NCBI GenBank assembly: GCA_019448385.1 | Contig: JAGTXO010000003.1 | Location: 1,612,001-1,676,000 of the forward strand | Length of the DNA: 64,000 nucleotides | Direction: 5' to 3' | Source of the DNA: Diacronema lutheri | Taxonomy: Eukaryota > Haptophyta > Pavlovophyceae > Pavlovales > Pavlovaceae | Shown: one piece after another, positions 1 through 12,800 of the stretch | Numbering within the stretch: the first letter of the stretch is position 1 | Layout: each line of letters starts with the position of its first letter | Notes under the pieces: model-generated | Database searches by the model: none | Seen by the model: the letters and a program-made list of their open reading frames with translations, nothing else | Told to the model about the DNA's origin: nothing | Position numbers and translations under genes: made by a program

Positions 1-159
1 CTGCTGCTCTTCGGGTGGAACATTTGGCTTGACATGGTGCGAATCGTCGCGTGGTGGTGCGCGCTCTACGGCTTCCAGACGGTCGTCGAGGGCTTCCTTG
101 CGCAAGACGAGCACGAGGCGCTCAAGGCGAAGGCGGCAAAGGCCGGCAAGGCGCGCTGA
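1..159 (+). CDS. C-terminal end of an unidentified membrane protein
   Basis: The frame is open from base 1 and stops with TGA at 157-159, leaving 52 codons of a gene that begins upstream. The first half is rich in Trp, Leu, Ile, Val and Tyr and looks like one membrane-spanning segment. It is followed by an acidic turn and a Lys/Ala-rich tail ending KAAKAGKAR. I do not recognise the family from this fragment. Leu/Trp codons and reading are sensible compared with the shadow frames here, so I consider it a real exon. It converges on the ferlin gene, whose stop is at 445. Confidence 0.45.
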   Translation: MLLFGWNIWLDMVRIVAWWCALYGFQTVVEGFLAQDEHEALKAKAAKAGKAR

Positions 160-222
160 GCGCGATCTTGCGCGGGCAGGGACACGTGCCGTTGCTAAAG
201 GGCGCCCGCCGGCGGGCGCGCG

Positions 223-226
<4 letters not shown>

Positions 227-267
<41 letters not shown>
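227..267. repeat. 41-bp poly-G tract
   Basis: An uninterrupted run of 41 G lies in the 285-bp gap between two convergent genes (stops at 159 and 445). It is probably transcribed in the 3' region of one or both genes. Nothing else in 160-444 looks like a gene. Confidence 0.9.
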
Positions 268-268
<1 letters not shown>

Positions 269-444
269 GAGGTGAAGACGATCGGCGCGCATGACACACC
301 CGCAGACTCTACGCCTGAATCCGATTCTGAGATGTGCTCCCCGCTTCGCGCGCCAGCTCGACAGAACGCGGGGAACCTGCTCGCAAACCCCCCGCGCTCT
401 CGAGCGCAGATCCTGCGCGCCCGCGAGCCTCAAGCGCCCGCCGG

Positions 445-3400
445 CTACGACGGGCCAACGCCAAACGAGCCGAACGCCTGCTCGAACACGGCGGCGTTCT
501 GCGCGACAACGATGCAGATGATGATGTTGGCGACGACCTGAAAGAGGATCACCGAGACGAGCACGCACGCGGCGCACGCGCCGCCGCATTGTACGCGCCA
601 GAGCCGCTCGGGCGTGAGCTGGCGCTGCTGCCGCTGGATCTCAGACTCGATCGCCGCCTTGACGCTCTCGGCCATCGACAGGCGTATCTCGTCGCGCATG
701 ATCGACGTGAAACGGTCCGAGAAGCCCTTGTTGTTACGCGTGCGCTGCGGCTCGGGCAGCACCGGGTACCGGTTGGGCGGCTCGCGCCCCGTGCCGGCCG
801 GCCGCTTGCGCGCAACGTCGATCGGCATCGCCTCGAGAGAGATGGCCACCTCGCCCGCGCTTAATGCGCGCTCCTCGTGTGCGCTTGAGCTCATCATCTC
901 GACCCAGAAGCGCTGCGAGCCGCCCTTTGGCTCGAGAGGCAGCGTGCGGTCGTTCTGCTTGAGCTGCTCCCTCCCAAGCCACGCATTCTTGCACAGCCTG
1001 CTCACGTCGATGCGCGCGCCGGCGATCACCTCACCGTCACCAATCAGCGCGTGGTCCCAGACCTGCATCTCAATGTGCAGCCCTTCGAGCGAGCGGCGCG
1101 AGGTGAGCGGCAAGAAGAGGCGGAAGAGGAAGCGATGGTTGTACAGCGCCTGCCCGTCCACCACGCCCCAGTGCACGTCGGTCTGGTCCTTTTGCGCGGG
1201 CCCGCCGTGCCCAACCAGCCTGCACACAAAATATGGGTCAATTGCGCGGATCGCGCCCGCCTTGCGCAGCCGGCGCGTCTCAAAGATGATCAGCCGCAAT
1301 TCAAACTCCTCGGGCGGTGCAAGAGCGATCTCCTTGTACGGCGCAGCCTTCCACTCCTGGAAGGAGAGTACTTCCACCCACAGGTCGAGCGTGCCCTGAG
1401 CGGCGGCAGCGGTCTCGCGGTAGAGCACCTGCCACACGCACGGGGGGGGGGGGGGGGGGGACCGGCTTTTTTGAGCGGCTTGGGTTTCAGGCGCAGCGCG
1501 CGGCGGGCGGGAGGCAATGCCGCGCGCGCGCGCTGAGCGCTGAGCGCCATGCGTCGGCGCGTGTTTGGCGCGCGTGCGGATCGCACCCTCTTCTCGACGG
1601 GCACCTTTGGCTTCGAGTCGACCCAGCTGCGCGAGAACCAGCGGTCCTCCACATCGAGCTCGGTTGAGCCGAGCTCCTCGTCGAGGAGCGGCACAGCGCC
1701 CGCCTCGATCACCGAGATGCGCACGCGCCCATCGCCCGGCATTCTCGCCTCAAACTCGAAGGATTGGAAGTACTGCGGCTCGAAGGTGCCCTTCACCATC
1801 CGTATCCTGTCCGACACGGTCGTCGAGCCGTGCGTCACGGACAGGTACGTGTTCAAGCCCGTCGGTGCAGCGTCGCCGGAGAGCCACGCAACGTGCGAGC
1901 CGCCACCGCCCACGCCGAATGCGCTCAGTCGCCCGCGCAGCTGACTCGGCGTGCGTGTGCGCGAGAGCTGGTGGCCTCGGAGCACGTACAAACGGATGAA
2001 GACGCGGGCGCTCCCGTCCACGTGCGCCAGGCCGATGGGCGCGAGGAGCGGCAGCGTCCACACGGTCGGCTGCGCGAGTGCGGTCGCGTTGCCGCTCGAG
2101 CTCGCATCGCCGCTCCCGCCGCCATCGCCATTGCCGCCGGTGCCGCCGCAGCCGCCGCGCAAGCTATGCTGTGCGTGCGCGCCGTGCGCGCACGCGTCCG
2201 CGCGCGCGTCGCCGACCGCGCCGCGCGCGCCATCGCCACCGCCCGCGCCCGGCGCTGCTGCACGCGCCGTCGTCGACGCGCCGCCCGCGCCACCCGCGGC
2301 CGCGCCGCCCGCGCCGTGCGAGGCGACGGTGACTGCGAGGGCATACTTGAGCGACGCGACGGTGTGCAGGCCGCCGCCCGCGCGGACGACAAGCGGGCGC
2401 GACGAGTAGGGCGGGCGGATGAGCCTGGCGCCCGTCGACGTGGTCATCTCCTCGAGCTCCGTCATGTGCAGGTGACGGCCGTACGTGAGTACGTCGCCCT
2501 CCTCCTCGGCGCCGAGCTCGGCCGTTGCGGAGACGATCGTCGTCGTCGCGCCATCACCATCGCCATCACCATCACCATCGCCATCGCCATCACCATCGCC
2601 GTCGCCGTCGCCATCGCCGTCGGCGCCCTCGTCCTCGTCGGCGGTGCGTGCACGGCTCGTCAGTGGCCGCCGGCGGCCGCTGCGCTTGAGGGCACTCAGC
2701 AGCCGCCATCGTGCGGCAGCTGCGCGCGGCGGCCTCTCGCCGATGGAATCAAAGTCGACGGCACGCTTTGTCGAGACGCGTCGGCCCATCTGCCGCACGC
2801 CCTCCAACGCCACCGAGCCGTGGGCGATGAGCGGAGCCGGCATCCGCGCGGCGCCCGCCTCGCTCGGCATCGCGCGCGCGAGCCGCTCCTTGCCGCGGCG
2901 GCGCGCGAGCGCGCCGCGCTTTGAGGGCGGCTCGTCTGCGGCGTCAAGGTCGCCCTCCCAGAATATCCTCGCGCGCGCGGGCTTGGGCTGCTGCAGCTGC
3001 TGCTGCTGCGCGCCAGCGGCCCGCGTCGCGTTGCGAGCGGCAGCGCCGGTGCCGGCGCCAAGGATGGCGGGCAGCTTCTTGAGCGAGAGCTGCTTGGCGA
3101 CGGAGACCGTGCGTGACACGCTGCCGTTCGCTCTGCCCTCGCCGCCCTCGCCGCCGCCACCCGCGAGCCCTCGGCTCGCGGGTGGCGCGCGCGGCTCCGA
3201 TTGCGCGCGGCCGGCACGACCAGCGCCGAGCGGGCGCGCAAGCAGGCCGCGGGCAAAGCCTCGACCCGCGCCAGTCCGACCATCGAGCTTGGCCGCGCCG
3301 TCCAAGCCGCCGTCCGCGCACGCCGTAACCGGCGCGCCGCGCGCGCCGCCGGCCACCGCCGCACCGGGCGAGCTCGAGCGGCGACGGTGGCGCGGCACGC

Positions 3401-6400
3401 GCGCGCCGACCCACACGCGCGCGGCGCGTGCGCTCGCGCCGAGGCCGCCGCGCGGCCACGCGGCGAGCATGCCCACCTCGACGCTCGGCGCGCGCCTCCG
3501 CGCGCCCGGCTCGGCGGACGCGGCGCGCAGCCGGCCCGCGCCGCGCGCGCGTAGCGGCGAGCGGCCGCGCGCGCTCGCGGTCTGCGACGCGTCGTGCGCG
3601 TGGACGCGCGGCGCGCTCGGCGGCACGAGCCGCGGCGGCGGCACGGGCGCGAGCATCCGTGACGCGAGCGCGTCGTCGCTCAGCGCGCCGTCGCTCGACA
3701 TCGAGTCGTCGTCGGCGTGGCTCACGTGGCCATGCCGCTGGCTCCGACGGCTGCGGCGTGCGCCACGCACGGCCGCGCGGCTGATCGCGTCGACAGCGTT
3801 GGGCAGCGCGCGCAGCTGCAGCTCCGCCATCGTGCGCAGCGTCGACTCGACGTCGTGGCGCGCGCCGCGCCGGCGCGCGGCGCCCGCCGGCGGCGCCTTG
3901 GCGTGCGCGGCGCGCGCGCGCGCGCCCGCCGCGTGCTGCAACGCTTCCGCGCCGGGCGCGGCGGCCGAGTCGGCGAGCGCGTCAGCGAGGAGCGCGCGAA
4001 GCGGCAGCGCGCCCGTCGCGAGCACCGCGCCCGAGCCCTGCATGCCGAGGACGCCGGCGACGCCGACCTCGCGCAGTCGGATCGTCGCGGCGGGGCAGAC
4101 GGTCGGGTCGATAGGCAGCTCGCACGGCAGCCTGATGCGCACGTGCTCGGCGGCGTGCGCGGAGAGCGCGGAAAGCGTGAGCCGCGCGTGCGCGCGCACG
4201 GGCGCGCCGCTCGCGCACTGCAGCTCGACCTCGAGCTCGAGCTCTGTGCGCGCGTTCTGTCGGAGGACCGTTACTGCATTTGACGAATCATCGAGCCGCA
4301 GCCCGACGAGGAGGATCTCGACGAAACACGGCAGGCGCGCCACGACGAGCGGCTCGCCACGGCGCACGGCGCGCGGCGTGCCGTCGAGCCAGCCGAGCCC
4401 GAGCCCGCGGCCGAGGCGCTGCACGTCGATGCCGAGCGCGGCGCCGAGCCCGCTCGACGGGTCGCTCGTTGCCGTGCGGTCGCCAAACTTGAGCCGCTTC
4501 GCCTCGTCCGATTCGTTGGCTTGCGCGTAGAAGAAGGCGGCGGAGGCCGCCTCCTCCACCGCGCACGCGAGCAACACGGCGCCGAGCGGCCCCTCCGCGC
4601 GGCGCGGCGCGTCGTCGAGCCGCGAGCGGCCGCGCGCGCGCGCGCCGGTGGCGCTGCTCGGCGGGCCGAGCGTGTACCACTCGGGCTCGAGCGCGTTGCG
4701 CGCGGCGACGGCGCGCGGCTGTACGCGCGCGGCCGCGTCCGCCGTGTCCACGCGCGCGCAGCCCACCATCGTGTCCGTGCCGAGCGCGCCGCTGGTCGCC
4801 CACACCTCGAGCGTGGCGGTCGGCCAGAGCAGCCGGTCGACGGGCAGCGGCAGCTGCAACGTGAGCGCCTCGAACCAGCCCGGGCAGCTCGTGTGCGTGC
4901 GCGCGGCGGAGCGCGCGGTCGACTCGCACCCACCGCAGCGGAAGAGCACGTACGTCGACGCGCCACCCGAGTCGTCGGTCGGCGGCAGCCCGTCCGCGCA
5001 GAAGAGCAGGAGCTGCAGCTTGGCGGCCATCAGCACGGGCGGCCGCTCGGGCGGGCCTGGCTCGAAGGGGCCGGCGCGCGGGTTCTCGCGGCCAAAGTGC
5101 GTCTCGACGAGCAACTCGACCGTCTCCGCGCCCGCGCCGCCCGCCGACGCGAGCGCGCCCGTCGCGTCGACGCGCGAGAGCGTCAGCCAGCGCGGGCGCG
5201 GCCTGACGAAGAGCACATCGCTGCGTCCATCCGAGTCCGGGAGCATCCGGCCGAGCTCGGCGATTGGCACGCGCGCGACAGCGAGGAGCGCGCGCATCGG
5301 CCCGCGCAGCGTGATGAACACGTCGGGCTGCGCCGCGACATCGAGCGGTAGCTCCGCCGTCAGCGCAAGCGGCTGATTCCACTCGGCGGCGCGCGCCATG
5401 ACGGGCACCGCCGGCCGCGTCTCCGACTCGACGTGCGCGAGCTGGACGGCGATGGAGCACGCGCCGCCGGCGGGCACGCCGGTGGCGGAAAAGACGCGCA
5501 CGAGCAGCGCGAATCGGCCGCGCGCGCTCTCGCTCACCAGGCCGCCGGCGCGCAGGCCCTCGATCGTGCCGGGCGTGCCGCCCATCGCTCGGCGGATGTC
5601 CGAGTCGCCCGTGAGCTTGCGAAAGAGGCGGCACTGGAGCGAGCCGCGCCACGCGGTGGGCGGGAGCTCGCCGCGCGCGATCGCGTCCGCCACCGCCTGC
5701 TTCGAGCCCACCGCCGCGCCGTACATGGGCAAGAACTTGTACTCGCGCACCGCGCGCCGCTCGGTCGCCTGCAGCGAGAGCGATGCGGATGCGAGCACCG
5801 CCCGACTTCCCTCCTCGAGGAGCAGCAGCTCGATGCGGTCTGCGATGGCGGGGAGGGAGAGAGGCATGCGCAGCCGCTGCTCGAAAGACACCTCAGACAG
5901 CTCATCCGAAAAGTCGACGCGGTTGGCCTGCGTGCGCAGCTCGAGGCCGGCGAAGCGGATCGCGACGCACACGCGCAGCTTGAGGCCGCCCGGCGCGCTG
6001 CCGGCGAGCGTCGTGAGCGGCTTGACGCCGACGGCGCGGAGCACGTCGACGAAGAGCGTGCCGAACGTCATCTTGATCGACGGCGAGAGCAACACGCCGC
6101 GCACGTCCGTCTCGCGCGGCGGCTCGGTCGGCAGCTGCTTTTGCCTGCCCGGCCCGCTCAGCAGCGCGCTCACGCGCAGGTAGCCACGCGTCACGCGGCC
6201 GACGCCGCGCGTGTCGGCCTCCTCGGCGGAGAAGAGAGCCATCCACGTGTGCCACACGGCGTGCTGCGGAGACTGCCACACGTGCACCACCTCTAGCTCG
6301 CACGTGCCGATCAGCTCGGACGAGAGCGTGTCGGCGTCGCGCACCTCAAAGCGGATCGACAGGAGCTCGGCGCGCTGCGGTGTGAGGCCGGGCAGCTCGA

Positions 6401-6647
6401 AGGCCATCGTCGTGCCCCACGCGCACGAGAGGCAGCGCCGGTTAACGTGCGTGCGCTGCCGCGATGCGCCCACGTGCGCCACCACGTACGGGTCGGACGT
6501 GCCTGTCGGGTCGCGCGCCGCGAGCCCGTGCGCCTCGAGCACCGTCACGCGCAGCATGTAGTCGCCCGTGACAAGGTTTTCGGCCGAGCTGACCACCTGC
6601 CGTTGCGACTGAAGCAACGAGGCGAGTAGTTCCGCCGTGCCCTGCAT
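445..6647 (-). CDS. ferlin (multi-C2-domain membrane-fusion protein)
   Basis: Ferlins are tail-anchored calcium-sensing proteins of vesicle fusion and membrane repair. Two exons: 6647-1587 and 1428-445, joined in phase 0 across an intron at 1586-1429 (donor GTGCGA, acceptor behind a 19-C tract). About 2014 aa, as expected for the family. A first C2 domain follows the N-terminus (LRVTVLEAHGLAARDPTGTS), at least three further C2-like blocks follow, then a long low-complexity linker with an Asp-Gly repeat, and two C-terminal C2 domains. The last part is diagnostic: QGTLDLWVEVL, KDQTDVHWGVVDG and PAGTGREPPNRYP match conserved ferlin blocks just before the single C-terminal membrane helix. In-frame ATGs also exist at 6734 and 6791. 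I chose 6647 because a palindromic TATA-like box at 6762-6769 would then leave normal leaders on both sides. Confidence 0.85.
2551..2622. repeat. CCATCR hexanucleotide repeat inside ferlin
   Basis: About twelve copies of a six-base unit (CCATCA, CCATCG or CCGTCG) lie in frame within the ferlin exon. On the coding strand they specify a run of alternating Asp and Gly. This is a flexible acidic linker and a likely length polymorphism. Confidence 0.85.
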
Positions 6648-6675
6648 CCGCCCCGGCCGGACGACACCGCCGGGG

Positions 6676-6705
6676 GTCGACCCGGGCCCCCTGTCCCGGG
6701 TCGAC
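6676..6705. repeat. 11-bp perfect inverted repeat (hairpin) in ferlin leader
   Basis: GTCGACCCGGG at 6676-6686 pairs perfectly with CCCGGGTCGAC at 6695-6705 across an 8-base loop. It lies just upstream of the preferred ferlin ATG (6647), so it would form a very stable hairpin in the ferlin 5' leader. If translation began at 6734 it would instead be coding. Confidence 0.75.
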
Positions 6706-6761
6706 GGGCCGCCCGACACGACGGACGCCGCCATGATTCGACGCGCGCGGAAGCCGGCGGA

Positions 6762-6769
6762 TTTATAAA
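6762..6769. promoter_or_regulatory. palindromic TATA-like box between ferlin and ABCA
   Basis: TTTATAAA reads the same on both strands and is the only AT-rich island in the GC-rich divergent spacer. It lies 100 bp before the ABCA ATG (6869) and about 115 bp before the ferlin ATG (6647). It could serve both genes. Function is inferred from sequence and position only. Confidence 0.45.
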
Positions 6770-6868
6770 CGGTCTCCTCGGCGGTCGCCATCGCTCGGCA
6801 AGGCACGGCTGGGCGCGGACGGAGGGGAGAGCGAGGGACGGCCGGGGCCCACCGCGCGCGCGGCGGCC

Positions 6869-9800
6869 ATGTCGTGGGACGAGGCGGAGACCGTACTCAC
6901 GCGGAGCAAGCTCAAGTGGCTGCAGGACCAGACCGTCGCGCGCCAGGGCGGCAAGCCGCGCGACACGCGGTTTGACTTTGTGCGCCAGCTCTACGCGCTC
7001 TGCATGAAGAACGTGCACCTGCGCGTGAGCCTCGGGCTCTACTTCTTCCCGCTCGTGGTCATCCTGCCTATCCTCGCCGTCCTCTGCCTTGCGCTCATCG
7101 ACACGACAACAAACGTGCCGCCAGTGATCGAGACGCCGACAGCGCCCTTCTTTGCGCTCGGCTTTGCGCCCGTGGCGTCCATCCTTCGCTGCGCCGTGTT
7201 CGAGCCGCTGCGCGGCTCGAAAATTGGCGGCGCGTGGTGCTCGCCCATGCTCTTCGCGCCCACCGCAAACGCGGACGTCTCGCGCGTGATGGACGAGGTC
7301 GCCGCGCGCAACAACTGGGTGGCGCGCACGCTCTCGTCCGCCGAGGCGAGGCGCAGCACTCGGCCGAGCGGCTGCGACGTGTCCAACTGCGTGCTCGGTT
7401 TCACGAGCGTGGCGCGACTCGGCGACTGGCTCGAGGCCAACCCGGGCCGCGCGGCCACCGCCATCGTCTTTGTCGAGCAGAGCGCCGCCGTGTTGGGCAG
7501 TCTCACGGAGCTGGGCGGTGAGACGTTGCCCGACCGCGTCGCCTTCGAGGTGTGGTACAACACGTCCGCGCTGCCGCTCTACGCGGCGGACGGCGCGGAC
7601 GCGCTCGCATCGTTCAACGAGACCTCGGCGCTCATCGTCGCCGCGCAGCACGAGGTGCAGGAGGCCGTGCTCTCGCGCAAGCTGAGCGGCGCATCGCTCA
7701 AGGTGAGCTTTCGGCGCTACCCGCGGCTGCGTACCGCGCGCTATTACGACGTGCAGCGCTTCTACGGGCTGCTCGCGATCAACTTGCCGGTCTCGCTGCA
7801 CGCCGTCGGGCTGCTCGTACAGATCGTCTCGGAGAAGGAGCTCGGGATGCTCGCAGCGCTGCGCGCGATCGGCATGTGGGAGGCGACATACTGGCTCTCC
7901 TTCTACCTGCAGCACGCGGCGGAGGCACTCATCATGGCGTGCTGCATGTACGCGGCCGGGACGATCGTGCGGCTGCCCATGTTCGCGCAGACTGACCTGT
8001 GGGTGTGGCTCAGCGCGATCTGGCTCTTCTCGATGGCCGCGTGTGGGACGGCGTGCCTCCTCGCCGTCGTCGTGCACCGCAGGACGAGCGCGAGCGTCCT
8101 CGGCACGATTGGCGTGATCTGCGCGTCCTTCATCGCGCTGTGGCCGTCGCTGGCGGATCTGCGCTTCGCCACGCTCCTCGCCACCTTCCAGGACCCGTAC
8201 CTGCTGCCCGTGCACACGGGCGTCCTCGAGTTTATGTACCCGCCCTTCGCGCTCCTCAAGGTCGTCTTCGACATCACGCAGCTCACGCAGCGCACGCCGC
8301 AGCTCGACGAAGAGACGGGGATCACGACGCTGCAGGCGAGCGGCACGTACACCGTCGACGACCTGTGGACCGGCGGCTACGGCCTCGGCCCCTTCGACTC
8401 GCTCGCGTCCGGGCGCGAGGCCGTGCCGCGCGACGAGTGGCAATATGAGCTGCGGCCAACGGCTGTGTCGTTCAATTGGCTTGCGCTGCGCGCGCTCCTC
8501 TCATTTGTGCTCACGTGGTACCTCGCGCAGGTCGTCACGAGCGGCCAGGGCCGCGCGCGCCACCCGTTCTTCTTCCTCGCGCCCTCCTTTTGGCTCCCGC
8601 CCGCGCCGCGCGGCAACGTGCCGCTGCTCAACCGACTGAGGCTGCGCGGTGACCACGATCAGCTCACGCACCTCGACGTGGACGTGGCGGCGGAAGCACA
8701 CGCCGTGCTCGGCGGCAACTTGCCCGACGAGAAGCCCGTCGTGCTCTACGACGTGCACAAGGTGTACGCGCGCGGGCGCGCGCCGGCGGTGCACGGGCTG
8801 AGCGTCTCGCTCGAGGAGCACGAGCTTTTCGCGCTCCTTGGCAGGAACGGCGCGGGTAAGACGACGATCGTCAACATGCTCGCGACACTGCGGCGCATCT
8901 CTCGCGGCGACATGATCCTATACGGCGCCTCCGTCGAGAATGACGTCGACGCCGTGCGGCGCATGATTGGGCGGTGTGCGCAGTTTGACATTTTGCACGC
9001 ATCGCTCAGTGCGGCGCAGCACCTCCACCTCTTCGGCCGCTTCTACGGCGTGCACCGCGCGGCGCTGCGCGCGCGCGTGCCCGACGCGCTTGCCGAGGTC
9101 AACCTGAGCGCCGTCGCGAACAAGCGCACGGCCTCCTTCTCGGGCGGGATGAAACGGCGCCTCTCGCTCGCGTGCACGTACGTCGGAGAGCCGCGCGTCG
9201 TCGCGCTCGACGAGCCGACGACGGGGATGGACCCGTACAACAGGAAGCGGGTGTGGGACATGATCATCTCGAAGAAGCTGCACGGGCGCACCACGCTCCT
9301 CTGCACGCACTCGATGGAGGAGGCGGAGGTCCTCGCGCACACGGTCGGCATCCTGCACGACGGCCAGCTCGTCGCGCTCGGCTCGGCGCCACACCTCAAG
9401 CGGCGCTTCGGCGCGGGGTACACGATCAAGCTGGTGACGCGGCGCACGGACCTGCACGCGCTGATGGCCAAGGTCTCCGCCCTCGTCCCCGATATCCACG
9501 TCGTCGAGAGCTCGCACACCGCATGCACGTACTCGATCCGCGAGGACCAGATGGCGCGCGCGGGCAAGTTGCTCCGTTACATCGAGTCGGTGAAGAAGGA
9601 GTCGGACGAATATATCAGGGCGACGGCGACGGGCAGTGCCGAGCCGCACTCGCCTCGCGCCGCCTCCCGCCTCGCGCACCTTGGCTTCGAGTCGCCGCGC
9701 GACGCCGCCGGCCGCGCGAACGACGGGCACGGCCGCGCTGCGCTCGCCGCGCCGCCGCCGTCCATCATCCTCAAGGACTGGCTCGTGGCGCACACGTCGC

Positions 9801-12800
9801 TCGAGGAGGTGTTCATCACGAGGCTGCGCCAGCACCACCCGCTGCCTGACGCACCCATTGCCGACCCGGCGGGCGACGCGATCGTCGGCGACGGCGGCGG
9901 CGGCGACGGCGGCGACGGCGGCGACAGCGGCGGCGGCGCGGTGGGCGCGCCCGCCGCCGACCCGTACGACGCCACGCCGACGAATGGCTCGGAGCGCGCG
10001 CCCACCGTCGAGGCGGAGCGCGACAAGGCGCGACCGCGTCAGCGGCAGCTGCGCGCGGCCGCGCTCAAGAACGTCGCGCTCTCACGCCGCCGGCCGATGC
10101 GGCAGTGCGCGACGCTGTGGTGCAGCGGCGTGCTCATCGCGTTGGTGTACGTGCTGCAGATCTTCCTCGTCGACCATCCCGCGGAGTTCACGGCGATCAG
10201 CTCGAGGCGGTTGGCGGACGAGCTGAGCGCAGCGTGCGGCAACGTGACCGCCCTCTTCGACGAGGCGTGCGAGCGCCGCGCCTCCCTCGTCGACGAGCCC
10301 GTGTGCGCGCTGTGCGCCCAGCCCGACTGGCCGTCGTACGAGGCGTGCTGCATCCGCGCAAACCTGTCGCTCGCGAACCGCTGCGTGAGAGACCAGTGCG
10401 TCGGGCAGGTGGGCGACGTGGACTCCGCACGGCCCGACTGGTCGTCCGACTGCTCGGCGCGCACTGCCGGCACCGTTGCGTATCCGCGCCCGTACTGCGA
10501 GTGTACGGACGCGGACGGCGGTCGGTCGGCCGCGCTGCAGGCGCGGATCGACGCGACGCCCGCCTGCGCGGCGAAGCGACGGCTGGTCGACCTGAAGCCC
10601 GAGGCGATGCCGGTCGAGTGGGTGCCGACCAACCGCAACCCGGGCGCGCTCGACCGCGCGCTCGACCCGCCGGGCATCGTTGACGACAGCCGCCCGACGT
10701 GGCTCGGCTGGCGCGTGCCCGTTTTTGGCGGGAAAGAGCTTGGCAGCGTGCAGTCCAAGGGCGGCGCGGCGGGCGGCACGTTCATCGGCACGTACGAGCA
10801 GCCGATCTGGGGCGCGCAGCCCACCTTTCCGGCGACGGCGGCAGCGAGGGCCTTGCGCGCCGCCTCGCGCGAGCTGACGGCCGCGCAGACGGCGCTTGCC
10901 GACGCGGTGAGCGCGCAGATTGACGCGACCGGTGTCCTTGCGCGCTTCCCGCGCGCGGTCGGGCGCACGTCCTTTCAGACGTCCCGCGGGCAGCCGAGCG
11001 AGGAGTGCACCGCAGTCCGCTCGGCGACCAAGTGCTGCTACGTCGCGACCCTGATCAACTTTGGCCCCTACGACTTTGGCCGCCGCATTGACGTGTGCTC
11101 GGAGCTTGGCGGCGAATGCCCGGAGCGCGACGAGCCGGTCGGGCCATTCCTGCGCGAGCGGTTGGGCTGGACGGCGGCGGAGGTAAGTGCGGATGCCAAC
11201 GTCAACATCTCCGAGCGCTCAGCCTCGCTCCGCCTCGCAGTCGGCGCAGATGCCGACTTTGCCGGCCGGCCGGCGCTGTGCGACGGGGAGGTGCCGCCCC
11301 TCTGCGCGGCGGTCTACGCGCGCGACGCGGCGAGCACGGCCAACTTGACGTGCACGCTCATCCGCGAGGCACGCGAGATGTACCTGCCGCTCGTCAACGC
11401 GACGGAGCTCCGGTGGAGCGCCGACGAGTGGGACGCGGACCCGAGCTGGGAGTGCGTTGACGCGCAGTGCGTGCAGTACGAGGCCTTCGTCGTCCCGGCC
11501 TACACGGTCGGCGAGTGGGGCTCGCAGGAGGAGCTCAACGAGCACGTTGTGCGCGAGCAGGCCAAGGTGCTCGCCGACTCGTACGGCGACGCCGCGGCGG
11601 TCAAGGCGCACGCCGGCGTGCGCACGAGGCTCAACGTTGCGGAGCACCTCTTCCCGTCGTGGTCAGTTGACGTCCACGCGCTGCTGCCGGGCAACGGCAC
11701 GGCCGACTTTGCGATCACCTCCTTCTTCCGTCGCGCGGCGAACGGCTTCTTCTACGTGACCGAGCCGCTCGGCGACGCGACGGGCCGCACGCCCTACGAC
11801 GTGCGCCTGCTCGACCTCGAGCGGCCGCATGCGCTCGAGGGGCAAAGCTCGCTCTCGCGCGGCGTGCCCGCGATGCTCATCAACGCCTTCGCGAACGCGC
11901 TGCTGCAGGAGCGGTTGGGCGAGTCGAACGAGCTCCGCGTGGGCACGCGGCCGATGCCCGAGCTGGCCCGCGAGCGCCTCCCCTTCGACGTCGCGTTGAT
12001 CGTCGACGCGATGTCGATCGCCGCGCTGCCCGCCGCGTGCATGATGATGCTGCCGCAGATCACATACGCTCTCGTGCAGGAGAAGGAGTACAAGGTGCGC
12101 ATGCTGACGAGCATGATGGGGATGCCGCAGCTCTCCTACTGGCTCGTCGAGTGGGCCTTCGCCTCCCTCGCCTCGCACCTCTTCCTCCTCGTCTTCTGGC
12201 TCGTCGGCACGTACATGCTTAGCCTCACGTCCTTCATGCGCTCCAAGGGGGCGCTGCTCATCGTGCTGCAGGTCTGGGCGCAGCTGCAGGTGGGCATAGC
12301 GTTCCTCGCCTCGACGCTCTTCCAGCGCGCGCGCTCGGGCGCCCTCTTCGCCGCGCTCATCGTCATCTCGTCGCTCGCGTCGGGCGCGACGATCTACACG
12401 CTCAGCCTCGGAGAGCTCGACAACGCGCCCGCGTGGTCTGCGCTTTACGACCTGTGGCCGCCCTTCGCCTTCTGCCACTGCCTCTGGCTGGTGATCCGCG
12501 TGCAGGTGAGCGTGCAGGACCTGCTCGTCGACGGTACCGAGGTCTCTTTCGCCCTCCGGCTGCTGCTGATCCACATCGCCTGGGTCTTCCCGCTCGCAAT
12601 GTACCTCGACGCGACCCTTCCGCGCAAGTTTGGCATCCCGGAGTCGCCGTGCTTCTGCTTCCGGCCCGAGTTCTACCTGCGCTCGATGCTCAAGCTCGCG
12701 GGCGGCGTGCCGCGCGCGATGCCCGGCAGCCAGTGCCTCCGCCGCTGCATGCCACGCCTCGTCGCCGCGCTCAGGGCCGTCGAGCGAGGCGCGGTCGACG

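Noticed and set aside
2485-4530. A 681-aa plus-strand Ser/Pro/Ala-rich frame
   Set aside because: Antisense of the ferlin exon; its Pro-Ser repeat is the complement of the ferlin Asp-Gly repeat.
6545-8443. A 632-aa minus-strand frame opposite the ABCA N-terminus
   Set aside because: Antisense of clear ABCA transmembrane sequence, with no domain of its own.
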